Part shown: positions 1 to 11,372 of the stretch, in pieces
How the letters are laid out: each line of letters begins with the position of its first letter
Position numbering within the stretch: the stretch's first letter is position 1
Origin: Macrostomum hystrix
Taxonomy: Eukaryota > Platyhelminthes > Macrostomidae
Reading direction: 5' to 3'
DNA length: 64,000 nucleotides
NCBI GenBank assembly: GCA_950097015.1
Contig: CATNEN010000007.1
Coordinates: 7,245,001 to 7,309,000, forward strand
The notes under the pieces: generated by a model
Told to the model about the DNA's origin: nothing
The model's input: the letters and a program-made list of their open reading frames with translations, nothing else
The model's database searches: none
Made by a program: the position numbers and the translations under genes

Positions 1-540
1 CCCCAGTTGACAATGATCCCCCAGTTGACAATGATCCCCCAGTTGACAATGATCCCCAGTTGACAATGATCCCCAGTTGACAATGATTCCCAGAATGATC
101 CCCCAGTTGACAATGATCCCCAGTTGACAATGATCCCCAGTTGACAATGATTCCCAGAATGATCCCCCAGTTGACAATGATCCCCTAGTTGATGATGATC
201 CCCCAGTTGACAATGATCCCCCTGTTGACAATGATCCCCCAGTTGACAATGATCCCCCAGTTGACAATGATCCCCCAGTTGACAATGATCCCCAGTTGAC
301 AATGATCCCCCAGTTGACAATGATCCCCAGTTGACCATGATCCCCCAGTTGACAATGATCCCCCAGTTGACAATGATCCCCCAGTTGACAATGTACCCCT
401 AGTTAACAAATGATCCCCCAGTTGACAATGATCCCCCAGTTGAAAATGATCCCCCAGTTGATAATGATCCCCCAGTTGATGATGATCCCCCAGTTGACAA
501 TGATCCCCCAGTTGACAATGATCCCCCAGTTGACAATGAT
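1..540. repeat. 18-bp minisatellite upstream of UBXN6
   Basis: About 30 head-to-tail copies of CCCCCAGTTGACAATGAT, with 17-bp variants that lack one C and a few partial units (TTCCCAGAATGATC). The array runs in from the left edge and stops about 118 bp before the UBXN6 start codon. It would therefore lie in the promoter or 5' UTR region of that gene. No coding function is supported. Confidence 0.95.
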
Positions 541-657
541 CATGAAAGCATGAAAATAATTTTTACAGAATTCAGTTTTCTGCTGATATCAATACACACA
601 TGTATTAATGTTTCAACCTTCAAGCCCATAGTCACATTCGCCAACTATAATAGAACA

Positions 658-3600
658 ATGTCGGCCATCAAAAAATGGTTCGAAGATAAAAAGCGCGACA
701 AGAAGTTCTCTCGCCTGGGCTCCGGCCAGCGCCTCTGCGACAGTGTACAGCGCGATGCGGCTGCGGCTGCCGCGGCTTCCTCGTCCTCAACGCCGCGCCT
801 CGCGCCGTCCGCCTCGGCAGCCCGCGCAGGCGCCGCCGCTCTGGCCCGCTTTGAGCGAGCCGAGGCCGATAAGAAAGCCCCGCGCCCAATCGGCGGCCTG
901 CGCGGCCTCCGCACCGAGGCCGAGGTCCGCCAGGAGCTGCAGCAGGAGCAGCAGCTGGTGATGGAGAGGTTCTCCGAGCCGGTGGAGGTTAACGCTGACG
1001 CGGCCCCAGTGCTGGCTGTGAAGGGCGTGTACTTTAAGTGCCCGCTGGTTAGTAGTTCTGTTGCGTCACTTACTGTATTTTACAAGAGTGTGTGCAAATG
1101 GTGCGCCGGTTCTCATACGAAGCCCGCCCACTCACACCCGCCCAGGTGAGTCCCGAGTCCCTCTCCTGGGAGGAGTGGAAGCCCAAGATCCGGCAGTTCC
1201 TAATCGAGCAGATGGGCCAGGACTCGGCCCTGTGCGCCGCCGTGGCCATCCGCACCCTGAACCCGCCAGACAAGGCCGACGAGTGCTTCCAGACCATCGC
1301 CAAGTACGTCGGCAACGTGCTGGCCAATCCCGCCGAGGAGAAGTACAGGCGAATTCGCCTCGGCAACGCCGTGTTCCAGCAGCGGGTCCATCCGGCCTGC
1401 GAGTCCGCGTTGGACTTCCTCCTGGCCTGCGGCTTCCAGCGCCAGACGGAGGCGGAGGAGTTCCTCGCCCTGCCGATGTCCGCTGATCTGGAAGCTCTGT
1501 CGGCGGCGCTCGAGTGCCTGCAGACCGCCGAGGGCATCGAGCCGCAGCTGGACCGCTGCACCTGCCTGCTGGAGATCGCACCGGGGAGCGCCACGTGAGT
1601 TGCTAAGCCCGTCCAACCGAGGGTTCCCGGAAAGCCCAGGTTTACAGCTGTCCTGCGGTCGAAAGTTATAAGTGCCCTATATGAACGGGATACGGGATCA
1701 GGTCTCTTTATTTCCTCTATTCTCTCTCATCTCTGGTAGCTAGGAAGGTAGACATGTAGGTAGACAGGAAAGTAGATGGGTAGCTAGAAAGGTAGGTAGC
1801 TAGAAAGGTATATTGGTATGTAGAGAGTTAGATAAGTAAATAAATATTTAGATAGTTAAATTCAAGTAGGCAGGTAGATGAATAGATAAATGGCTTGTTA
1901 GATAGATAGGTAAGTGTTTTTTAAGTTCATTCTCTATTCTCTATCTCCGTTTATTATGTTTTGTTTAACTCTTAGTTTCATTTCCTAACATGATTACTTA
2001 GAAGTAGCACCTGAATTGTGCTTTATATTCGTAAATACGGATGTGCAAATCATATTTCTTGTCACTAGAGTGCATTGTGTCGCTTAGGTCTAACTTATAG
2101 TTGCCTTCATATCAGCGCGCATTGCAAAGAATATTGCGCACTTGCTCTGTTCTCGCCCATTACTGAGCGTCGAGTTGCAGGCGAACAACAGGCGGGGGGA
2201 GAGACGGGGCGGGAGGTTTCCCAGCTTGTCCGTCTGCCCTGTTCCCGGCTTGGAGCCTTCAACCTCCCCCCAAATTGGCCCGAGTTTTCTGGCGCCCCCC
2301 AAATGCCACTCGGGAGTGACGGGTCGGGGCGCGATGCAGGATTAGCGCTAGTTAATCCCTCGCTTCTCTTCCCTTGCCTTCATCAGGTTTTCTCATGTCT
2401 CCCCCGTCTAAGGTCAGTTAGGAAGCAAAAACGGAGAGCATCGTCAAGACGAGGCTCTGACATGTCGGCTTGCCTCAGACCTGTTTCTCGCCTGGATAAA
2501 AATATCCCAACTCGCCCCCCCGAGTCGGGAGTAGGAGAATCCCCATCGCGTTATTAATATCGCAGCTAGTATATTACGACTATTGTTACTGTTGATGACT
2601 GCCTATATTTTTAGCCTGCCTATTATTATGGAATGTGTGCTCAACTGCTCCGTGTCTGCGGGCCCTTCTAATTTCTGGGCATCTTTTGTGCCGGCTCCGC
2701 CCCCTCCCCTACACTGCCCCATTGCTTTCCGTTATTGATCAGTCCCATTGGTCCGTGCCGCATGAATGCCTGCTGGCCGTGGCCGCCGAACTCTGCGTCG
2801 CTGATGCGAGAATACCCGCTAAAAGTGCAATTCAGTCTTTCAACCTGGTCCCGGTTGCTATGCTCAGAGAAGATTCGATAGCGAAGTTCTCCGGCCCTAC
2901 CTATGCTGCCTCTCCCTCCTTGACTAGACAGGGGAAGCCCGTGACAGGTTTTTGAGTCTGATCAAAGGGCTATTAGGCGGAATAATCGGAACACGTCGTT
3001 AATAATTGTAAGCAAATCCGCTTTCAAAAGCGAAGCCGCATTTCAAACTCGAATAAAAGAAGCCTTGGATCGTTTTCATCCTGTTTTGACAAGTGGCACC
3101 AAATTCGAAATTTTCTGATCTATAAAATGAAGGCTAGCAATTTAGTAATGTGTTATTAGAATTGCTACTCCTAAATAGTATTAAATCATTATTGCATTTA
3201 ATCTACTTACCTGCACAATCTACTTACCCTTCTACTATTCTTCCTACCTACCTAACTTCTTATCTACCACCTATCACAAGTACTTTATTTATCTATCTAT
3301 CAGCTTATTTACCCACTTACCTACTTACCTATTGGTCTACCTAGCTACTTATCTACCTGCTTTTCTAGCTACCTAACCGTCTAGCTACCCGTCTACTTTC
3401 CCGTCTGCTTACATGTCCACCTTTTAGCAACCTACCTGTCTAGCTACCTGTTTACATAACTGTCTACCTTTTAGCGACCTACCTGTCTAGCTACCTATCT
3501 GTCTAGCTACTTACATTTCTAGCTACCTACCTGTCTAGCTACGTACCTGTCTACTTATCTGTATAACTACTTAACTGTCTGTCTACCTATCTACCGACCT

Positions 3601-4227
3601 CTCTACCAGGATTGAGTTGTTAAACTCTACTACTTTTCTATCCCATTTTTACTTTATCACCTGCTCAACTGCCTATCAGCCTGCATATCTCATATACTTA
3701 CCTTAAATATCAACCGCTCTTGCAGCTCAACCGCCAACCGAGTCGCCCTGCCTGACGACTTCTACTCGCTGACCACCGAGGATCTCGAACTGGAGCAGCT
3801 GCGCCTGCGCCAGACCGTCGAGTCCGAGGAGCTGCTGCGCACCAGGAAGATGCGCGAGCGCGAACGTCAACGCGAGAACCGGCGCTACCGCTATGGCCTC
3901 GTCCGCGTCCGACTGCCCGGCGGCCGCCACATCCTGCAGGCCACCTTCGCCGCCAGCGAGCGCCCAGCGGATATCTACAACTGGCTGCGCGACGACTGTC
4001 TGGACGATGCCTCGGCCGCGTTTCGACTCGTGTCGCCGGACAAGCGCCGCCTAGACGAAGGCGATGAGCGCAGCCTGGCGGAGCTGGGCCTCTGCCCTGC
4101 CGCCGTACTCGCACTGGCTGTTGGCGTCGAGGAACCCGCCGTGAATTCCGCTGCCGCCGCCGCCGCCGCCGCCTCCCAGTGCCGAGTGCGACCAGACCTG
4201 GCCTCTCTAGTGCAGCCCTTGATTTAA
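658..4227 (+). CDS. UBXN6: UBX domain-containing protein 6 (p97/VCP cofactor), three exons
   Basis: Exons 658-1047, 1146-1594 and 3726-4227 join in phase (0, then 2) to give 446 aa, close to the roughly 440 aa usual for UBXN6/UBXD1. The N-terminus (MSAIKKWFEDKKRDKKF, then LGSGQRL) matches the family start, so the start is placed at 658; an in-frame ATG at 550 is not conserved. VKGVYFKCPL ends exon 1. Exon 2 carries the PUB domain (about residues 150-240), including YVGNVLANPAEEKYR. Exon 3 has a charged helix and a C-terminal UBX domain (about 334-415, from YRYGLVRVRLPGG). In known family members the PUB domain binds the p97 C-terminal tail, and the protein acts in endolysosomal and membrane-protein turnover. 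As in the family, the UBX loop lacks a canonical FPR motif. Poly-Ala tracts occur near residue 35 and near the C-terminus. Intron 1 is only 98 bp; intron 2 is 2131 bp and holds two arrays. Confidence 0.9.
1735..1925. repeat. GTAG-rich degenerate array in UBXN6 intron 2 (5' side)
   Basis: Loose repetition of GGTAGCTAGAAAGGTAG and shorter GTAGATAG-type units, starting about 140 bp after the donor at 1595. It is nearly the reverse complement of the array at 3195-3605 in the same intron. Confidence 0.8.
3195..3605. repeat. CTAC-rich degenerate array in UBXN6 intron 2 (3' side)
   Basis: Loose tandem copies of CTACCTGTCTAGCTAC with tetranucleotide-like CTAC/TATC variation. It ends about 120 bp before the acceptor at 3725. 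It is oriented opposite to the array at 1735-1925: the reverse complement of its unit, GGTAGCTAGACAGGTAG, differs from the other unit at one position. Confidence 0.85.
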
Positions 4228-4937
4228 ATAGAGTTTTTATTTAACATTAGAGAGTCCACGCTGTTTTTTTCACTGTGGAGAGACCAGATTTCAAATACCC
4301 GCTGCCTGCTTCACGACAGCTCCCAAACCGAATGACCGATTTTCGTGAAAGTCCGCCCTAGGGGTTTAAAATTTACGCCCTTTACGATGAACTAACTTTC
4401 AAAGCCGTTCAATGCGTTTTTCGCGCGGAGTTTTTGTTTTAATTCGGATCCTGTTGTTTTTGTTTGATTTTAATCCTGTGTCTACCTTGTTTCTTTCCAG
4501 CTTGTTCTATTTTTAAGATATTTTGGGTGTAAAAACTTTGCTTAACTAACCTTGATAATTATATATTGTTGCTTTTCTGTTTTCTCACCCTTATTCACCC
4601 TTATTGATTATATACGTTGTAACACGCATTTTGCCTACTAAAAGTAGCTTGTGTTATTTTTCCAGGCCCTAGACATTAAATTAAAGATGCGATAGTAGCC
4701 CAGCATTATACACTAACTGTGAACCACCCGCAGCATAAGTAGAAATTCCGCGTGCTGCGTTACTGTGATCACTGTTTCTGCATGTGCAAATATAATTTTT
4801 GGTGTACTTCTTAAACTTTGATTTCTATTTAGCTGGCAATCAGTATACTAATCAGACTTTGCGTCATCTAGTTGCAGAAATTCACCCTGGTTCAACAGGA
4901 CATTTCTTTCAACTTTTACAAGACATCTCCTCCCACT
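4228..4937. other. UBXN6 3' flank, no gene seen
   Basis: Contains the UBXN6 3' UTR and AT-rich intergenic sequence. No AATAAA lies close to the stop. ATTAAA variants near 4675 could serve as a poly(A) signal, but this is not certain. No supported ORF. Confidence 0.5.
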
Positions 4938-5405
4938 TCTAGTAGACACTGCCCTGTCGTCTAGTAGACACTGCCCTGTCTTCTAGTAGACACTGCTCTG
5001 TCTTCTAGTAGACACTGTCCTGTCTTCTAGTAGACACTGTCCTGTCTTCTAGTAGACACTGTCCTGTCTTCTAGTAGACACTGTCCTGTCTTCTAGTAGA
5101 CACTGTCCTGTCTTCTAGTAGACACTGTCCTGTCTTCTAGTAGACACTGTCCTGTCTTCTAGTAGCATTTCCCTGTCGTCTGGTAGACACTGCTCTGTCT
5201 TCTAGTAGAAATTTCCCTGTCTTCTAGTAGAAATTTCCCTGTCGTCTAGTAGAAATTTCCCTGTCTTCTAGTAGAAATTTCCCTGTCGTCTAGTAGAAAT
5301 TTCCCTGTCGTCTAGTAGAAATTTCCCTGTCGTCTAGTAGAATTTCCCTGTCGTCTAGTAGAATTTCCCTGTCTTCTAGTAGAAATTTCCCTGTCGTCTA
5401 GTAGA
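4938..5405. repeat. 22-bp minisatellite
   Basis: About 21 copies with core TAGTAGACACTGTCCTG. The second half switches to a variant with TAGTAGAAATTTCCCTG. Intergenic, downstream of UBXN6. Confidence 0.95.
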
Positions 5406-6055
5406 CTTGACCGTGCATTATACGATTACTTTGTAAGAGCTTCACATAAATATATTCACGTAAGCTTGCCTTGTGTATTTGGTTTGTTGCAACTAAAGTA
5501 GAACAAAATGTGACCGAATAATCTCATTGCTGTCATTTCCTGCTGGGCAGAGCCATATTTAAAATTAATAATTTGTTTTTATTTTTATTTTCCTGTATCG
5601 CGTGGTCCAGTTCCTCAGCGAAAAAGTATCTTCCTTTCTTTTGCACTCGCGCCAGAGACATGCTTGCTTATTCAGTTCGATAGCTCTAAGATCTAATTGA
5701 CAGGTGTATTCTATTCACAGTTGTCTCCATGCCAATGAGAAAGTATTTTCCCACGCCACCTGGCTATTTATTTGCCTGACACAATTGGGACAAAGGAGAG
5801 TTTCATCAATGCCTTCTTTGTTTCTATGATAATAGGCATTTTTTATCGCCAGCTAATCCAGGCGGTTTGTTCTGGCAGAGGACATAACTAAATAGGTCTG
5901 TTGAACAAGTATACATTACCGCTGCGGGCCGTTCACCCGGATCTGCCGACTATTATTTATTTGTCTGCTTTTTTATCTTTTTCAAATCATGTAGGTCATT
6001 TGGGCCTTTATTTGCTTCTAGAGCGCCTATCTATTAGAAACAATTTTAACACTGA
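5406..6055. other. AT-rich intergenic stretch
   Basis: No ORF, RNA gene or repeat could be supported here. Confidence 0.5.
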
Positions 6056-7752
6056 ATTCAGAGTCTAGCCTACTCTTCCCACTGGGTATTCAGAGTCTAG
6101 CCTACTCTTCCCACTGGGTATTCAGAGTCTAGCCTACTCTTCCCACTGGGGATTCAGAGTCTAGCCTACTCTTCCCACTGGGTATTCAGAGTCTAGCCTA
6201 CTCTTCCCACTGGGGATTCAGAGTCTAGCCTACTCTTCCCACTGGGTATTCAGAGTCTAGCCTACTCTTCCCACTGGGTATTCAGAGTCTAGCCTACTCT
6301 TCCCACTGGGTATTCAGAGTCTAGCCTACTCTTCCCACTGGGTATTCAGAGTCTAGCCTGTTCTTCGCACTGGGTATTCAGAGTCTAGCCTATTATTCCC
6401 ACTGGGAATTCAGAGTCTAGCCTACTCTTCCCACTGGGTATTCAGAGTCTAGCCTATTATTCCCACTGGGTATTCAGAGTCTAGCCTACTCTTCCCACTG
6501 GGGATTCAGAGTCTAGCCTACTCTTCCCACTGGGTATTCAGAGTCTAGCCTACTCTTCCCACTGGGGATTCTCTAGCCTGTTCTTCCCACTGGGGATTCA
6601 GAGTCTAGCCTACTCTTCCCACTGGGGATTCAGAGTCTAGCCTACTCTTCCCACTGGGTATTCAGAGTCTAGCCTATTATTCCCACTGGGTATTCAGAGT
6701 CTAGCCTACTCTTCCCACTGGGGATTCAGAGTCTAGCCTACTCTTCCCACTGGGTATTCAGAGTCTAGCCTATTATTCCCACTGGGTATTCAGAGTCTAG
6801 CCTACTCTTCCCACTGGGGATTCTCTAGCCTGTTCTTCCCACTGGGGATTCAGAGTCTAGCCTACTCTTCCCACTGGGTATTCAGAGTCTAGCCTATTAT
6901 TCCCACTGGGGATTCAGAGTCTAGCCTACTCTTCCCACTGGGGATTCAGAGTCTAGCCTACTCTTCCCACTTGGGATTCAGAGTCTAGCCTACTCTTCCC
7001 ACTGGGTATTCAGAGTCTAGCCTACTCTTCCCACTGGGGATTCAGAGTCTAGCCTGTTCTTCCCACTGGGGATTCAGAGTCTAGCCTGTTCTTCCCACTG
7101 GGGATTCAGAGTCTAGCCTACTCTTCCCACTGGGTATTCAGAGTCTAGCCTACTCTTCCCACTGGGGATTCAGAGTCTAGCCTACTCTTCCCACTGGGTA
7201 TTCAGAGTCTAGCCTACTCTTCCCACTGGGTATTCAGAGTCTAGCCTGTTCTTCGCACTGGGTATTCAGAATCTAGCCTATTATTCCCACTGGGAATTCA
7301 GAGTCTAGCCTACTCTTCCCACTGGGTATTCAGAGTCTAGCCTATTATTCCCACTGGGTATTCAGAGTCTAGCCTACTCTTCCCACTGGGTATTCAGAGT
7401 CTAGCCTACTCTTCCCACTGGGGATTCAGAGTCTAGCCTGTTCTTCGCACTGGGTATTCAGAATCTAGCCTATTATTCCCACTGGGTATTCAGAGTCTAG
7501 CCTACTCTTCCCACTGGGGATTCAGAGTCTAGCCTACTCTTCCCACTGGGTATTCAGAGTCTAGCCTACTCTTCCCACTGGGTATTCAGAGTCTAGCCTA
7601 CTCTTCCCACTGGGTATTCAGAGTCTAGCCTACTCTTCCCACTGGGTATTCAGAGTCTAGCCTACTCTTCCCACTGGGTATTCAGAGTCTAGCCTGTTCT
7701 TCGCACTGGGTATTCAGAATCTAGCCTATTATTCCCACTGGGAATTCAGAGT
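6056..7752. repeat. 32-bp minisatellite, about 53 copies
   Basis: Core ATTCAGAGTCTAGCCTACTC followed by TTCCCACTGGG. Variant positions (CTACTC, CTATTAT, CTGTTC; GGGTATT, GGGGATT, GGGAATT) recur in the same order in different parts of the array, which indicates block duplications. Intergenic. Confidence 0.96.
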
Positions 7753-7843
7753 CAACCCAATTATTTTCAGTTATTTAACTCGGGACTTCTTAGAGCACTT
7801 GTCGTCGATGAAATAAAAGGTTGCTAAATTCGTTTATTTCCAG

Positions 7844-7962
7844 GTCTCCGAGGCCTGCAGCAAAAGATCAGGTCCGATTTTTTGGCACCGAAATTGTCAG
7901 ACGCTGAGCTATTATCTGGCGGCGGCATTAGCAACTAACAACTTAGACAGCTACTTGACGCA
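7844..7962 (+). other. Possible spliced non-coding exon
   Basis: A good acceptor (TTTATTTCCAG, ending 7843) and a good donor (CA|GTGAGTAAG at 7963) bracket 119 nt of higher-GC sequence just after the 32-bp array. It could be a 5' UTR exon of the downstream EF-hand gene or an isolated chance pair. No protein similarity was recognised. Confidence 0.25.
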
Positions 7963-8079
7963 GTGAGTAAGCCAAATTGTCAGTTTTTTCATCTATTATA
8001 TTTGCTTTTGAGATCGGCCTAGCCTAGTTCAATTTATACACATATATGCAGTGTCTGTCTTGTTAAGTCACTCTTCCGC

Positions 8080-8487
8080 AGTGTGCACTCGCCTATTATG
8101 AAATGTGCATTCACCCTTTCCTTCAGCTGATAAGCGGTGTACGCTCGCCTATTCGGAAATGTACATTCACCATTTCCCTCAGCTGAGAAGCGGTGTACGC
8201 TCGCCTATTCGGAAATGTACATTCACCCTTTCCCTCAGCTGATAAGCGGTGTACGCTCGCCTATTCGGAAATGTACATTAACCCTTTCCCTCATCTGAGA
8301 AGCGGTGTACGCTCGCCTATTCGGAAATGTACATTCACCATTTCCCTCAGCTGAGAAGCGGTGTACGCTCGCCTATTCGGAAATGTACATTCACCATTTC
8401 CCTCATCTGAGAAGCGGTGTACGCTCGCCTATTCTGAAATGTGCATTCACCCTTTCCCTCAGCTGATAAGCGGTGTACACTCGTTCG
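8080..8487. repeat. 56-bp minisatellite, about 7 copies
   Basis: Core GCGGTGTACGCTCGCCTATT followed by a segment ending TTTCCCTCAGCTGA. The outer copies are more diverged than the inner ones. Confidence 0.93.
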
Positions 8488-10920
8488 TGTGGTATCAAAT
8501 TTCGTTACATTTTCTGGAAGGAAGTACGATAGTCAATTGTTCATAGCAAACAACAGCAACTGGTTTTTTCTGGCAAATGTTTATTTCGGGAGCCTTGCCA
8601 AAGTCTTGATGCCGTCTGACAGAATTACTCAAAACAATGAAGCAAAGCTCGCTGAGGCATGCAGCTTCGTCTTACTGAGCATCCTTGAGATTCGCTGCTC
8701 GTCACCACTTCACTGTGGCATTCTTCATCACTGCCAGTTCTCGCGGGTCGCATTTTTGGCATCTTGAAGTATTTTTCTCTTCTACTTCTCCCGGCTTCGT
8801 CAAGCCCCACCGGTTTTGTCTTGCCCGCTCCGCTCCACTGTTTTTGCAGACTTCAATAATAGCCTCATTTCTTATTGCCTGTTATTCGAGAGTGTTCACG
8901 GCAGCATGGCTTCACGCCACTCCAGGCCATCAAGCTATCTCAACTATGTCTGCCCTGTCATCGTGCTTCACCTCCGCTTTCCGACGCAGTGGCCGCCACT
9001 CAAAAAGTTGTGTGAGAAAGAGAGAGATATAAAAAGAGAGAGACGTAGGTAGATATTTTAGAGATACGACTGTGGAGAAGTGCAGAATTTCAGCGCATTT
9101 ACATGTCATGTCATGTCATGAGTTGCCCTAAGCTTTGAAGCAGATTGTAGTCTGCTCATGATCTGCTCAAAAATATTCCCCGGCTTGTCCTGGCGGCTCA
9201 ATTATCAATTCTTAGCCGAAAATCGTTAATCACGAGGGCTCGTGTAGGGCTTGGGCTGGCTGTGAGTGGAATCGAAGCTTTTAACGCGGCGGCCTTTGCT
9301 TTTGGGCTACATTTTCTGCAGCATCAAAGGCATTGTTGGCAAATCGGCGCCGAGCCACTTAATTTCCGAATCCGCATTCTCCTGCCCGCAGCCAGCGCCT
9401 GTCGCCAAATCTCATCTGCTCTTAGGAGCTTGGGGAGGCGCTGGGCGCGGGTTGAAAGTTGCGTGTCGACTCTCGCGTTTCCCCCGCCCCCTATCTATTC
9501 CGTTGATCGGGGCGTTGCTTCATCAAAGATTCTGCGCCCGGCTGGCTCTCCTCCCTCCTCTTCGCACCAGTGACACTCTCGCTTCATCAAAATTCTTTCC
9601 GCCGGAGGACTCTGTGTAGCGAAACTTTGGTCGACTCTCCGGCAAAGAGACGCACAGAGGGCGCTCTGCTCGGAGCTTCGCTACACAAGCGAACCGACCT
9701 CCACGCCACCTTCGCTGCTGCCGCTGATGCTGTTGTTAGCATCCTGTGAACTTCTTCCGCTTACCGCGGCGCTCAATGAGCGGCTGGCGCGAATTGCGGG
9801 CCCAGATTGCCGGGAGCAGGGCCTGGGGACAAGCGCTGTGGAGGATCGATGCCGAGCTGGCTTGCACCAATCTCATCAGCCTTGGAAGTTGGCTGGCCTG
9901 CGTGACTGCAAATGTTATTTTTCTGTGTGAGCCGATACCTCTGGAGTCGGTCTGCCGGGGATTGTCTCGGTCCAAGCAATGGCCTAGCACCAGCCTCCTT
10001 CAATCCTTCATCGTGAAACTCCATCCCAGGCTCTCAGCTGAGCTGGATGGGGCGGCGGTGCTACGGCGATGGCTGGAGGTGGAGAAGATTGAAGAATAGA
10101 AGGACAGGCTTTGAGGCGCTGCCAGAAGAATAGGAAAGGGCAGAAAAAAGTCTATTGAGGCGGCATCAGGGGCTGAGGGAAGGACTGCAGGCGGGGCCGA
10201 AGATGAGGGCACGAGTGGAGGGGAAAAGTTTCCCAGCTTCTATCATCTTTTTCTCTATTGCTCCGCGCTGCTTCTCCCATCTCCCTCTCTTTCTCATCAG
10301 GTTTTTTCCAGGAACTACAACAGACCGATCTAGACAGTGAGCGAGCCTCCTTGCAATTGGCCTTCCCAATGCTCTCACTGTCTCAGCGAGCGCATCTTGC
10401 TTAGCCTCCAATTGGCCCGACGGTTTGTAGGGCCTCGGATGGGGAGGACAGTGACGGCTGGCGTGTATTGAGGGATTGGGAAAGGAGGGCTGGAGATGGG
10501 ACGATGTGAGCATGAGCAGGCAGCGGCAGCAGCAGCAGCAGCGGATGCGAGGGAATGATGGAGAGAAGACCGTGGCAGGCGATGGGGGAGGAGACGCAGA
10601 GTTGGAGAAGGATCCCATCTATTCTAGCCGCCCCTTTCTCTCCACTCGCCCTCCCCTCTCCCCTTATAGATAGATCTGACCCGCTGAGAGGGAAAACTGC
10701 GCGAGAGGTTTAGTAGGCAGCGATCGAGCGATATCATAGTGCCCGCCTGTGGCTGCCGCCCCACCAGCTCTCCCCAGAGGCGAGTCTGCCAGTTATCCCT
10801 ACTTCTCCTCCTCATCCGCTTCTGTCCTCACTTCCCACTTTTATTCCCCCCTCTTTCCGGCGTAATCCCTCCCTCTTCGCGTTATCCTCAAAAGCGTCGT
10901 TCTCTGTTCCGTGACCGACC
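8488..10920. other. Intergenic or upstream regulatory stretch, no gene seen
   Basis: Mixed-composition DNA. Several reading frames of 80-150 codons are open on both strands, but none shows a recognisable domain, consistent codon use or a matched splice pattern. CATGT is repeated four times near 9103-9120 and a short CAG run occurs near 10525. Confidence 0.5.
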
Positions 10921-10923
10921 GTG

Positions 10924-11010
10924 TATATAAAAGATTTTCTGTCTGTGTTTGGCTGCTCAGATTTGAAGGCTTTGGTCGAGTTCCGCTTGGCCGCTGTGTT
11001 ACAGTCAAAG
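10924..11010 (+). promoter_or_regulatory. Candidate TATA promoter and non-coding first exon
   Basis: TATATAAAAG at 10924-10933 lies about 35 bp upstream of an initiator-like TCAGAT (A at 10959). About 50 nt later comes a strong donor, CAAAG|GTGAGC, at 11011. This is the arrangement expected for a short 5' UTR exon. The likely acceptor is one of two upstream of the coding exon at 17057: TTTCCTCAG ending at about 16922, or GCATTGCAG a little further on. Linking it to the EF-hand gene is inferred from strand and order only. Confidence 0.4.
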
Positions 11011-11157
11011 GTGAGCTTGGATTCACTTTTTTTCAGCTGAATCAAACGAACCGGGACTCAACCAGGGTCATCGAAACTATATTTTTTATAAAGGCGTGAT
11101 CGAAATTGAGCACGCTGCCCACTTGCCATTTGATGACCATCCAATATCAATATCACT

Positions 11158-11372
11158 GACCAATCTACACTGACCAATCTACACGCACTGACCAATCTAC
11201 ACACACTGACCCATCTACACTGACCCATCTACACTGACCCATCTACACTGACCCATCTACACTGACCCATCTACACTGACCCATCTACACTGACCCATCT
11301 ACACTGACCCATCTACACTGACCCATCTACACTGACCCATCTACACTGACCCATCTACACTGACCCATCCCC
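11158..11372. repeat. 14-bp minisatellite
   Basis: About 15 copies of ACTGACCCATCTAC, with a few ACTGACCAATCTAC copies at the left end. Confidence 0.95.

Noticed and set aside
1..540. CRISPR-like look of regularly repeated short units
   Set aside because: Units are contiguous with no unique spacers, and the context is a eukaryotic gene; these are minisatellites.
550..657. Upstream in-frame ATG extending UBXN6 by 36 residues
   Set aside because: The extra residues are AT-rich and do not match the family, whose N-terminus aligns with the ATG at 658.
1070..1616. Three minus-strand open frames across UBXN6 exon 2
   Set aside because: Antisense shadows of GC-rich coding sequence; the + strand frame matches a known family.
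9727..10099. 117-codon frame and neighbours upstream of the EF-hand gene
   Set aside because: No recognised domain, overlapping frames on both strands, no paired splice sites.
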